Positions 38,801 to 51,423 of a DNA stretch of 64,000 nucleotides are shown here, piece by piece. This DNA comes from Polyodon spathula. Taxonomy: Eukaryota > Chordata > Actinopteri > Acipenseriformes > Polyodontidae. The first letter of the stretch is position 1. Each line of letters starts with the position of its first letter. The position numbers were made by a program, and so were the translations under genes. Location: NCBI RefSeq assembly GCF_017654505.1, contig NC_054558.1, positions 6,734,798 to 6,798,797 of the forward strand, given 5' to 3'. The notes below the pieces were generated by a model that was given only the letters and a program-made list of their open reading frames with translations, did no database searches and was not told the origin of the DNA.

Positions 38801-41800
38801 TTCAGCTATAGTTTTATTCACAGGTCAGATGGGAAGTGTGAACACTGTTCAGCTATAGTTTTATTCACAGGTTGGATAGGACGTGTGAACGCTATTCAGC
38901 TCACCAGTCTGGTACTTGAGGAGGTATCCTGTGATGATGCCGTTAGGCTCCACTGGGTGGTCCCAGTCCAGGTATATGGCGTCCACGTTCCTCTGCTGAA
39001 TTCGTAAGTATTTTGGGACAGCAGGCACTGAAGAGCAAGGAGACACATTATCTGGTGTAACATATGTACTCCCTTATAAAAGATTACCACAGTAAATAGA
39101 CAGAGTAGGTTTACAGTTTTTAGGTTTGCCATGTTTTTTTTTTTCATACATGTGTAACCATACCTCTTTACCGTGCTTATCTATTAATTACCATAGTGTT
39201 ACATGTTGCTTTTACTATGGTGCACTCCTGTAAGGGTTTATCCACTGGAACACTCCCAATCTGCTCAGAGAAATAGAATGTGAACACTGGAGCGTACCTC
39301 CCTCGGGGGTCTGGAAGTCCACTGTGACGGAGGGAGGCCCCTCCCCCCTGCCGTTTACAGCCACCATATACAGCTTGTAGTTGCTGTAGGGGAAGAGACC
39401 GGACACCACACCTGAGGGCCTGGACGTCCACGAAGTAAAGCTGGTCCATTTCTTCACCCGAGACACACTGAGACCCCACTCGACCCGAGTACAGGTCTTC
39501 ATTTCGAAATCAACCCATATGCTGGACTCACTCCTCCGCCGCGCGAAGGCACCTGCATTAGACACGTCCTCGTTAGTAACGTCTGTCAACAAGGGTGTGG
39601 ATCAACCGGGCTGGGGGGGGGGGGGGGGGGGGGGGTGCTTGAACAACCCATATCTGATACATCATCCCAAGGAACTGGTACAGCAATGAAGAGCCCAGAT
39701 CATACCAGCCCTGATCAGGGTCATGCACTAACCTTACTAAAGTATGAGAAAAAATCTAGTAAAAGTAATTTAAAAAAAAAAAGGTAATTTACAATCAAGC
39801 CAACTCTTAAAAACTTTGGAGCTATGACAAAATTAAGTTCCATTGTCCCTCACAATGTTATGTCCAAATCTTCCTGAGAGGGCGGATCTAAAGAACCTGG
39901 CTGACCTTGTATTCCTTCAGCTCCCCTTGCACGCTCTCTGCTGAGACATGGGTCCAGTACACCACGGCTTTGGTGGCGGATGGCCTGACCCGTAAGTTGC
40001 TGGGGGCTGATCTGGGGTCTGGAAAGAAACCAGTGCCACAAGGGTTAAGATGCGCTCAAGTGTTGACAAATCAGTCCCTCAGCTCTAACCACGAGGTCGC
40101 ACTGCTTCCCTCCCAGTCCTAAGCTCTAACACCAGAGCAAACTTTATCTCTCCCAGCCTCTTATCTTATACCACTAGCCACACTGCCTCCCATCTCAGTC
40201 CCCCAGCGTTAACCAGTAGACCACACTGCTGGAAACCCATCACTACAACAACAACAGATGGTTCATTGAGAAGTCTTATAGTCCGTTGTTTGCCTACAGG
40301 TCATGGAAAATGTAAGGGATTAATCAGAGTGGTCACTACAGAGAGGAAGGCCATTAATGCAGGTCTGATGTAACTGCACATGTTGCCCTTTAAAATATAA
40401 AATTACAGTGCAGCACAATACCTGCGCCAGTAGTCTAGATTGCAGCACCGCGATGTGACAGCGCGCCCTCTAGTGGCGAAGGTGGTACTCACAGTCCTCC
40501 CCCGAGTAGCCGATCACTACGGGGCCCTCAGGGCCCAGCCCGAAGTCGTTCTGAGCCTGCACTCTGATCTCATAGGGGATGTAGGTGTCGGTGTCGGTCA
40601 CGACGTACTTCAGGTACGTGGTCGTGATGTTCTTCCACTCCTCACGGGAGTCCCTCCGCCGCCACCACACCACGTAGCGAAAGTTAGGTCCGTTTTGATC
40701 CATCCCCGGAATCATCTACACAGGGAGGGAGCGACACAACAGGTCCCAATGCACTCACCGCGTGGGGAATCTATTCACTGTTTAACTGTTTTTAACCTGT
40801 TCATTTCCACAGGGTGTCCCATACAACAGCCGAGGTCATATATTATGCTGATCAGGATGTTCCCTGTTGAATCAGGTGGCCACACCCCATTGACAATCTA
40901 CATCACAATGACCTGCATTAGTCCCTCTTTGCTTAAAGGCATTTCACACCTGAAAGAAATACTTTATCGGTCACCCTGTAGTTTCGTAATATATCACCAT
41001 GTATTTTTCTCCTGTTCAGAAAAATGGTGCATGTGAAAGCTTGGAGGAAAATGCTGTATAATGCTCCCAGTATATTCTCAAACCATGCCACCTGTAACTT
41101 TCAAAGGCCAGTCTTACCTCCCAGGTGATCTCCATGTTCGTCTTCCTCGAACCCTTACCGCGAATGCCCTGGGGAATTAACTCTGGAGCTGAAACAGACA
41201 CACACAGCGCATGTCAGAGCCAAACAAACCATGCATGGAAACCAGGCTGAAAAGCACTCTGCACGGGACCTCATTGCTACCAAAATAAAAAATGAAGAAC
41301 TTCGAAAGCCACAGTGGCCTGATTGTCACGCCACACGCACACACCACAATGACAATGACCACGGCTCGAAACCCACACGAGCCCTGCACCCAGTCCTGGG
41401 TTCAGAAATACCTTCCTCCTTTACAGCTGTGTGAAAAACTCCTATTAGTAAACCTGCAGGTGAGACTTACTCCTGCTGTGACTAGTGAGATCCATTGAGA
41501 GCTGATTTACCAGCAGCCTGACTGTTCAACCACCTGCCACTTGAACATTGTTATAGACATTTGTGAAACCCAAGACTGGGTGCAGGCCTGGTGCGAGTTT
41601 AAAGCCCTGTGATTCCCCCACTCCCTGGTCACTCACGGGCCCCGCTGGTCTGGTAGCGCTCGGACGGCTGGCTGGGGTTGCTGGCTCCGATCTCATTGAT
41701 AGCCAGGACGCGGAACTGGTAGTTGACGTAGGGAGACAGCTGCAGGATGACGGAGTTGAGGTTGCCGGGGTAACTGGATAGATTGTGCCACTTCCCTCTC

Positions 41801-43148
41801 TCCCATCGGTCCTCTTCATACTGAACGAGGAACTCTGAGAAGAGACAGGGAGGACTGAGAGGGTGAGGAAGAGCTACAGAGTTACGAGGCAAGCAGAAAT
41901 GAGGACCGGAGAGACTCTCCCAGTGGTGGTGTCACCCAAGACAAGGAGTCACTTTTGCGGCGAAGGGAGGGAAGGAGGAGGGATGGAAGGTTAGCGAGCT
42001 GGATGACATACCTGTAATTGGGCTGTGGTTATCATCCTGGAGGTCTCGCCACTTCCTTCCGAGGTCGGGTTACCCTTGCCGTCACGGCGAAGTTCTGTCT
42101 CACTTACCTGTAATGGGTCGGTCAGTTGATCATTTGGATTGTGTTCCCCCAAAGGTCCTCCCCTGACGGATCACTCAGGTGGGACACTAAGGGGGGGGTT
42201 GAAGGGACCCCCAGTGAGTGCCCCCGGGGGCTAACCAGACCCAAATCGCCCCGAGCCCTACACCCCCGCCACCCCCAACGACCGAGGCTAAAAGAAGTCC
42301 TCACGCTCTCCCACTGCAGGGTCCCCAATTTTTCCAGGTGTTAACACCCCCAGGGAAGAAAGTCCCCCTAAGCTCCACCTTCCCCTTCTTCCCCTGTCCC
42401 CTCCCCAGACTCTTCCCCTGATCCCTTTATTTCCCCGCCAATGGTTCCTACAGGGGGGGGGGGGGGGGGGGGGTCTAGGGGGGGGGGGGGGGGGGGGGGG
42501 GGGGGGTATTAGGTGTCCTTGTGAACTACCCGCCAAGAAAATGGGTGGGGGGGGGGGGGGGGGGGGGGGGGGTATTTAAAACAGAAGTAATTTAAAGAAC
42601 CTCCTAAAACCCACAGATTTTGTCCACTTCGGTTCGGGTCCTTACATACATAAAGACTCTTTCCTCCTAACCACCACAGATTTTGTCCACTTCGGTTCGG
42701 GTCCTTACATACATAAAGACTCTTAATAATCTACCCACTAAAGAACATCCAGCCACAGCTTCATTAAAATTGGATAAGCAGGTTTCTACACGTCCGTACA
42801 AGTGTGTGACACACAGGCGCCTCCTCTAGAAATGACAGGACACTCTGATCTACAGTCACGCAGTCTCTGTAAGAGTTGGGTAGCAAGCATGATATATAAA
42901 TATTTTCAATAGCTTGACTCATTAGACATACAAATAGCAATTAAAACAACTCAAATTAACAAACAAACAATCGTTACCTGGAATTATTCCAGTACGGCTG
43001 GTAGAAGTTAATGTTGATTCTGTGATATGAAAAGTTAAAAGTCAAATGTTAGTTTTCTATTAGTATTGCAATTCAAACTCACTGCAGGGTAGTAGCATCG
43101 AGGGGACTGGGTTTGGGGGATATGGTTACAGCACTGGGGTGCATAAAC

Positions 43149-43220
<72 letters not shown>

Positions 43221-44725
43221 AATCAGCAACAGTTGTTGGTTGTTTTTTTTTACCATACATGTGTGTGTGTGTGCAAGGGTGTTTTACTCTGCTTTACTGC
43301 ACTTTGCTATGGTATTCCATGGCATAGCACAGTCCACATCAGCGTGTGTGTGTGAGTGTGCGTGTATTGGTGTGATGGAGCTGAATTCAGGCGTACCCAA
43401 GACAGTGAGGCGCGCTGTGGCAGAGTCTTCATCCAGCTCAGTGCTCACCACACAAGTGTAAAGCCCCTCGTCGTTCTCATTCACATTTCTGATGGTCATC
43501 GATTCCTCGTCTTTCTTCACCCTGCAGGGGTCAGGAGAGAGGAGGTTGAAGATGCCGAGTATGAGTAAGGGAGAGGGGGGGGAAGAGGTGGAAGGGTTAA
43601 AGTTGCAGGGAGATGATTAAGAGAGAGGGGAAATGGGAGAGAAAGAGAATTGGAGAGAAGAGGGTGTGAGGGGTAAGAGGGGGGGAGTAGGAAGTAGGAT
43701 GATTAAAAGTGAGGCGTGGTGTGGTGGAATGAGCCAGGATGAGGTAAAAGAAGTGCGAAGAGGAAAGAAAGACAGACAGAGAGGGGAGAGTAAAGAGTCA
43801 GGGCAGGGAATAGTTGGGTGTTTAGTTTGTAAGCTGCGTGATGAATTGTAGTCAATGATAAAAAAAATGCACTGCAATGACAGTGAGTAACCTTTGTTAG
43901 GAGAGCCTGTATATATATATATATGAATATGATGCGCTTGGTTAAAGCTGATAATAGATTATTGTGCTGTGATCAGAGTTGTGATATTGATTTTTATTCA
44001 GCATTAACAAGTTATTTAAGACAATCCCTAATTGCCACTGGTAATGAATGTTAATAAATAGGCTTTCTGTTTTTGTCAGAGTAAAAATGTGCTTTAGATA
44101 TGCTCATTTTAAATGAACTGACTGCATTTAAGGATTGCATGGTAGGGTTTTATACCGTTGGAAAAATATCATAACCATTTAAAAATAGGCTTGAACTATT
44201 CAAGTATATTCAAGAATCGGTTTGCAAAATTTATAAAAGTCGTGTTTGAAAATGTATTTGACGTTAGTGATTATTTATGACACAGCATATTGCATGTTGC
44301 AAAACAATAATAAATAATTGGATAGTTAACAAAGAAATAAACTGTTTTAGCTCCACACTGGTTGTCAAATGATATGAAATTATTTTAAGAGATGATTTAA
44401 GCCCCAAAATATAAGTTTGTTTTTTGTTACATATTCATGGTCGTCATTGTCCGGGGGTCCTACCTGGGATAGAACATTCCCTCCACCTCCTTCAACCACT
44501 TTCCTACAGTCTGTACAAAACCTCTTCAAAATACAACATAACAATAGAACACATTAGGGCAGACGCAACGCAAAGCTGGCATTTCAAATGAATTAGGCAC
44601 AACTAAAGAGTCTTCTGCTTTGACCAGAACGCATAACATATTGTCCAGTTTACACTTCCAGCATGTAATATAAACTCTGATAAGGAATAATCATTAGACA
44701 CTGGGGAGCAGATCAAGTTTTAGCA

Positions 44726-44764
<39 letters not shown>

Positions 44765-47700
44765 GTGTGTGTGTGCGATTGAATCCCTCTGTCGCCCCAT
44801 GTCGGGTGGGTGATGGATCTGCCCCTCACCTCCAGCCCAAGGTCAGCGCTTTGTCGTCTTTGAGCCAGATGACGGTGGGGCGCATGGTTGGGTCGTGCTT
44901 GATGCGGCAGTCGAACCGGGCCGGCGTGCCCTGCTTCGCCATCAGGTCCTCCGGGCCTCGGATGATCCGAGTGGGCTCTGAAACAGGACCAGAACCATCA
45001 ACTGCGAGAAAACCTCAATGTAAACCAAGATATACTGTGTGCTTATAAAGGACCAGATTGATTGCTAGACATCACATTACACAGAAACTCTCAGAACACA
45101 TTTCAAAATCACTTTAGCTGGCCGTTTGGAAAGCCAGGAGAAGCCCTGAGGAATGCTGAGTTTCTCTGACCTTTGACCTCGAGGCGGACCTGGTTCTCGG
45201 CCTTGCCCAGGATGTTTGTCGCCACGCAGGTGTAGGTGCCCTGGTCCTCCTTGCGAGCACGCTTGATCTCCAGAGTCCCGTTGTCGTAGACGCGGTACTG
45301 CCCCCCGTCCAGGTTACTGCCCTGTCCGTTCTTAAACCTACAGGAACAAACAGAGACATGGAACAACAAATTCAACTGCACCGGCAAAGGGGCTGGACCT
45401 GTATCCAGCCCTGCTTTACATCAGCTGCTTCTCAACCCAAATTTATGGAACTGCACTGTTAGATACCATTCCTTTCAGCTTTAATACTCAATGTGGCTTC
45501 ACTTTATCATGGATAGCTGGAAGGTAACATGAAAGCTTGTAGGAGAAGAAATCAAAACGCAAGCCACCCAGACCAGGAGAAATGCATTTGTTGTTATAGG
45601 CGTCCGCTGTAGTCACGCAAAATCAAAACCCTAGCCTTTCCAGAACCTTGTGGCACAGCCCCAATACTCACCAGCGCAGCGTGGGCAGTGGAGAGCCAAA
45701 GTAGGGGCAGTCGAGGAGGGTACGGTTGTTCTCGATCACCTTGATAAGCTGGTTCCACGGGGCCAGCATACGTGGTGGCATGTCTGCAACAGCAGAGAGA
45801 GGGAGGGACAGGACATTCAGTGACATCCCCATCACTCTTTAGAACTCCATTACCCAGACTCCCTCAGAACTCCATTATCCAGACTCCCTCAGAACTCCAT
45901 TACCCAGACTCCCTCAGAACTCCATTACCCAGACTCCCTCAGAACTCCATTACACAGACTCCCTCAGAACTCCATTACCCAGAATCCCGGAGATATCTCA
46001 CCCAGTACATTAACAAAGGCGTTAGCCAGCAAGTAGCCGTGCTTGTTGGAGGCGATGCACTGGTACACAGCGCTGCCGCCTATCTGCACCGAACGGAAGA
46101 CGATGGTATCACCGGAAACCTTGCGGCTCGGGTTTGGGGAGGCATCTGCAATAGGGAACAAAGAAAGAAGAGATTCCTGATAGCCACTGCTTCAATCACA
46201 ACAGATAACCAAGCAGTGCAGGTGCAGCTAAGAGGGGCTCCCGGAGCATGCAGCACTCACTCTCTATGGCCTCTCCGTTGACCAGCCACTGGATGGTGGG
46301 TTTGGGGTTCCCATTGGCTCGACACACCAGCCTCCCATCTTCTTCAGGGGCCAGAACCAGGTTAGTGGGCTTATTCAGCCAGTAGGGGGCAGCTGTGTGT
46401 CACGAAAAAAGAGACCTCAAAACTCCACGTTATATCTTAGCTATTAAACGGAACAGGATCGCCCTTCTCATTTTAAACACAGTAGGCCAATGGCTTTATG
46501 TATATTCACCCATATATTTCAACACAGATTACAGTTCAACAAAGTCTGGAGACTCTTAGCGGTTTGGGAAACACTGCAGTTTACAAAAGCTGTTCTTATG
46601 AAGCTCTCACGATCTTGGTAAGGTTAGAGAGGCTTTTGGGAAATGGTCCCCTGGCCATCCCCTGATCCCTATAGGTAGTGTTATGGCCAGCGGTCATTCT
46701 GGTACTATTTTCAATAGCCAGCAATGCTTTAGTCAAGCCGAACTTGCATAACAGACAAAGCTAAGTCACATGACTCACATCTCCCGAGCAACTGTTGTCA
46801 ATTGATTCAGTCAGTCCTCTTGATGCAGTGAAAAGAGCATTAGGAACTTCTATTACACACTACTTCTTTAAGAAGGCTAAAAATGCTGACAAAGATGACA
46901 GCAATAGTGCAGCGACTATGACTGTGGACACAAACACAAACACAGCCACTGCCACACACCGACACGTAAAGTAAAGCATTTGTGACAAGATGGAAAAAGA
47001 CACTTTGATAAATGCATTACCTGTTATCTATGTTACTAGAAGTTCAGTATAGAAACACAGTGTGAACTTGTATAGGAACAGAAAGATTTAGTGGTCGTTC
47101 TGGTACATTCGGACCTAGGACCACTCCACTGCTTGTGGCAGGTGACTCTAGCTGCACAGCGTGCTCACCTTGCACTGTCACAGACACTATGTGGCGGGTC
47201 CCCCCCATCTTGTTGTTGGCGAGACAGAAGTACTCCCCCGAGTCCTCCTCCGATACCCCGCTGATGCGTAGCGTCTTGTTGAAGTTCTCGAGCTTCGTCT
47301 TCAGGGCGGGGAGTTCCCCCCCCCTCTTAAACCACTTGATGTCGGGGGTGGGCCTTGAGGGGGCAACGCCGGCACAAAGTTACTTTTCATTCAAAAGCTA
47401 CGGTCAGCACTTACTGTAAGGGTCAAGGCTCATTCACGTAACAGGAAAGGACCTAGAGGAGGGACTGGGGGGTGTGGTTTCAACTAAGGGACTGCTGTGA
47501 TTGGATACATTTTAACATACTCTGGAATAAAACTCCTGAGCTTGTCGTTTAAAGACCCTAGGTGGATCAGAGATAGTCAGTGTCATCTCGGTTGGTTATA
47601 TTTGGGTCATACAGTGCTGGTATTGCTCCAGTCACTCGGTTCAAACCACACCTTCGTCACTCACCAAGGTTCTTTCCTTCTATGGAGACCAGACTCGACC

Positions 47701-49571
47701 TTACTGTAAGGGGTACAATGTTACTTCAACATGTCTTTTGCTTTTCTCTGTATAATATAGGCTCCTATCTGATCGCTGAAAACATACTGCAAAAGATGAC
47801 TATCTTAAAGGGATTGTTTTTATTGGGAAAGTCAAAATGTTAGCACTAGCAAGTGTTTACTAGTGGTTGTATTTATTTAAAACAACTGTTTCGGATTTAA
47901 CAGGCTGAATGTTAAGAAATCCAAAACGGAGCTGGATTATCGGGGGTAGACACCAATAATGCCATTTCAATAAAGGAAATCAATGCCAAGGTTAATAACT
48001 GGTGTCTAAACGAAGGAGCTGGCCTTTGCCACTGCTGTGTGCTCTAATGTCCTGCGTGACTCACACTCCCGAGGCGATGCACTCCAGAAGCAAATCCTCT
48101 CCGCGCAGGACCGTCTTGGAGCTCGCTGTTCCCGTGGGAGAGAGAAAGGCAGGCGCGGTCTCTGGAACTCCGCGAGCTGAGAGAACGCACAGACACCTTC
48201 CTTAAATCAGTCCCCTCCCAACTTCCATCACGCAAATTACATGACAAACAGCGCTACCAAACAGAAACAGAGGGGCACCACAGCACCGCTTTCACCCCCT
48301 TCTTTGATAAACTCATATTTTGTTAAAGAATAAAGCAAACGCTGAGGGAACACAAAGCCACTTTTTCAGGAACAGTGTTGCTTGAAACACTTCCGGTAGA
48401 CCTAGTTTGAGGCAACTTTGCTGTATCAAACCCAGCCTCCCCCCCCCTCCCGGTGTGCCGTACAGAGGCCTGAAACCAAATACCAAGCCACAAAGTGGCT
48501 TTGTATTCCCTCCGCTTAAGACTCCAGTTGCAACCAATATAAAGCATATTTTGTTTTATTTTACAGATCTGAAGTCCTTTAAAAAAAAATAGGAGTTCAT
48601 TAAAGACACAAATAAAAGTTTGAAAAAGGTCTTGAACTTTTGTGTTTGATTTATGAAGTTGTTAAATAAGAAATAAGGAGTTGTCAAGACCCCACTGTTT
48701 CTTTTATTCCCCTTATAAGCAGGCAATCGGACCATCACGGGACAGAAAGTGAAGGGTCATTAAGTAGATTCTATTGTCTTACCCTTATAATAAAACAGCC
48801 GCAGTTTATGCAGTGGAAATAAATGGAAACGGGTTCAAATACTGCAGTGCAGTCAGACTACATATACTCTATAACCAGACTGTAATAGCAACCAATCCTA
48901 GCACTGTTTATTTAGCCCCTGCAAGCGCTTACAGTGCAACACAAAAAGTTGCTTTATTCCACTGTTCTGCAGTAAAGTGCCCCAACTTTACTTACCTATT
49001 ACACAGATAAACTGCAGCTGTTTTTTATATAGGGTGGCTTACAGCCCCACACATTTCTCCTTTACAACAATACAAATTGTACGCAACTTATCTACATCTA
49101 AATCATTATTAGTCGATATTAGCTTAAGGTTAGCTTCAAGGTTAGGCTGGAAAAACCAGACATGGGATGGACTGCAGTTTGAGGCATTTCATGTTTGCTT
49201 TGGCTCTTTATTAGACCACACGCACATGATCTGAAAATGAGCTTTACACGGATGCCGCTCGCAGACGGAGTTCACTAAAACCTGGAATGGCTCAAACTGC
49301 TACATAACGGTCCTCTTGTTTTTTGCCACAGGAGAAACTGACAGGTTTATTAAGGGTCAATTCATAGGAATGCTGTCATTGGTAATTAAAGGAGTCAGTC
49401 TAAATCTAAGGAGGGGGATATTGTGAGTGAGTCAAGCTGAATTATTTTGTTTTTACAGCACTGCATTTACCACTGGATCTCTCCAATCAAAGCCAGGCTC
49501 AGGAGATTATCAATGTTTGACCCGAATCCTACAAATATTACAAGCATCTCCCTACCTATCCGCACTCCAGT

Positions 49572-49615
<44 letters not shown>

Positions 49616-51391
49616 CTCTTAGGAGGAAGAGCAACACTCTGCTAGTAAAACTAAACAAATTCATTTGTGATTCTCCAGACCGACCAATTTTGCCTTTAAA
49701 TTCCAAGTAACTTTAAATGTATTCATAACCGCTCCAGTTACCTTGCTGTGGATGAATTATTGCAGAAAACCAGAACTGACTGACACCCCAAGCCCTCTCC
49801 CCCTTTGGAATTGTCCAGGGGTGCTACCTTGCTGTGGATGAATTATTGCAGAAAACCAGAACTGACTGACACCCCAAGCCTTCTCCCCCTTTGGAATGGT
49901 CCAGGGGTTGCACACTTAGACTTCATGTCAGGGAAGCCCAGTGCTCCACTAAATGCCCCAACAGAAGGTGTGCTTTTTGGTAGTTTCAAGATCTAGCATC
50001 AAATGACTTTCAAATGCTACTGAGTAAAATAGTTTATTGCACTCGGTCCAATCCAGCGACAGAACGACCGGGTGGATCGCACTCTTCCAAGTTCTTGTGC
50101 ATTGTCAGGCAGATGAGGAGATTGATCAGAGGAAAGCTGTTTAATTACACACACCATTCCCATTGATGGAGTGGTGTGGTTACTTCACACGCGAGGATGG
50201 CTATCCTCATTCGTGGAATGACTACAGTACCCCACGAGCATTCCCAGTCACCCTCTCTATAGCTGGCTCTCTGTGACTGGAAATGCCTAGCCCTGGAGTT
50301 TCTATCTCTGTCTATACTGAAGATGTGTTTAGTGGGCGCGAGGGGGTGAGAGCTGGGTTAGGTGGTAGCTGGGTTAGGAGACCGGGTCAGGGCAGCACAG
50401 TCACTGCACACTCACCACTGTAATAGTCATTGTGGTTCAGAGAGGACGTATCGTTATGGGGCTCCTCTGCAAAAAAACATAACATGGCGTCAGCATGCCA
50501 AAAACAAACAGAAAGAAACAAACAGGAGGGCGAAAGAAGAGATAACGTTAACGAGACCAGAGGCGCCGCCCGCTGGGAGGCAGGGGTTACAAACAAAAGA
50601 AAATAAACAGAACGACAAATTTGCAAAAGCAAACAATTAATAAGAGGAGATAACAGCACAACAGAAGAAAACATGAAAATCAAACTGGAAGAGTCTTTAA
50701 ATAAAACCAAGCACAGGGGCTGGATGGTACCAGGTCAGAACAATAAAACAAAAGGTGAAATACAAATCCATTTTTACTGGGGCTCATAGCCAGATAACCT
50801 CGATTAAACTAAAAAGAGATTTTACTGTTGCACAAACTGTTCACTTGTTTTCAGAATTATCATTAATTTTCTATACATTTTTTTCATTAAAATTAATTGT
50901 AAACCTGGCACTGCTCTTGGAGTGGGTTCCGTTCACGGTTCAGAACGTGGTTAGGTTCTGTTAAGGGTGCTCTACTTTTTACTGGCCAGCAGAGGGCAGC
51001 CCAGCTCCCTTAGCTACTCTGGGGAAGAGCTCTTTCTGTCCCTGTGTGGGTGCCTATGACTGGGCAAGCTTCCTTGGCCACTGTGGTTTTCCGCTACTGT
51101 ATTAGTGCTGCTTTGGAAAGCTGGAATAAACCGTACCTTCCAGCAAAGTTTGTGAGTTGTACTTAAAAGTGTCTCCATACTTCATGATTCATACAGAGCT
51201 CTGATCCTCTTAATTAAAAAAACAGAACAAAATGCTTTAATTACAGTGCTGCCAACTAAAGTTGAGAAATATATAGTACATATACTATAGTAACTGCTAA
51301 GCCAGATAGCTATCAAACTGTTTCCATCCCACGCTTACATAAGTGGTGTGCAATGTATATTATATATATAATATATAATATAGATATATAA

Positions 51392-51423
<32 letters not shown>

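Noticed and set aside
39177..39479. Alternative reading frame of exon 22 as coding
   Set aside because: Lacks FNIII features; the frame with [17 protein letters not shown] is clearly the real one.
40440..41036. Plus-strand frame of 198 codons
   Set aside because: Its first half is the antisense of nfasc exon 20 and the rest is intron; no domain recognised.
45772..46281. Plus-strand frame of 169 codons
   Set aside because: It crosses nfasc exons 11 and 12 in antisense and the 25-bp minisatellite; the periodic peptide is a repeat artefact.
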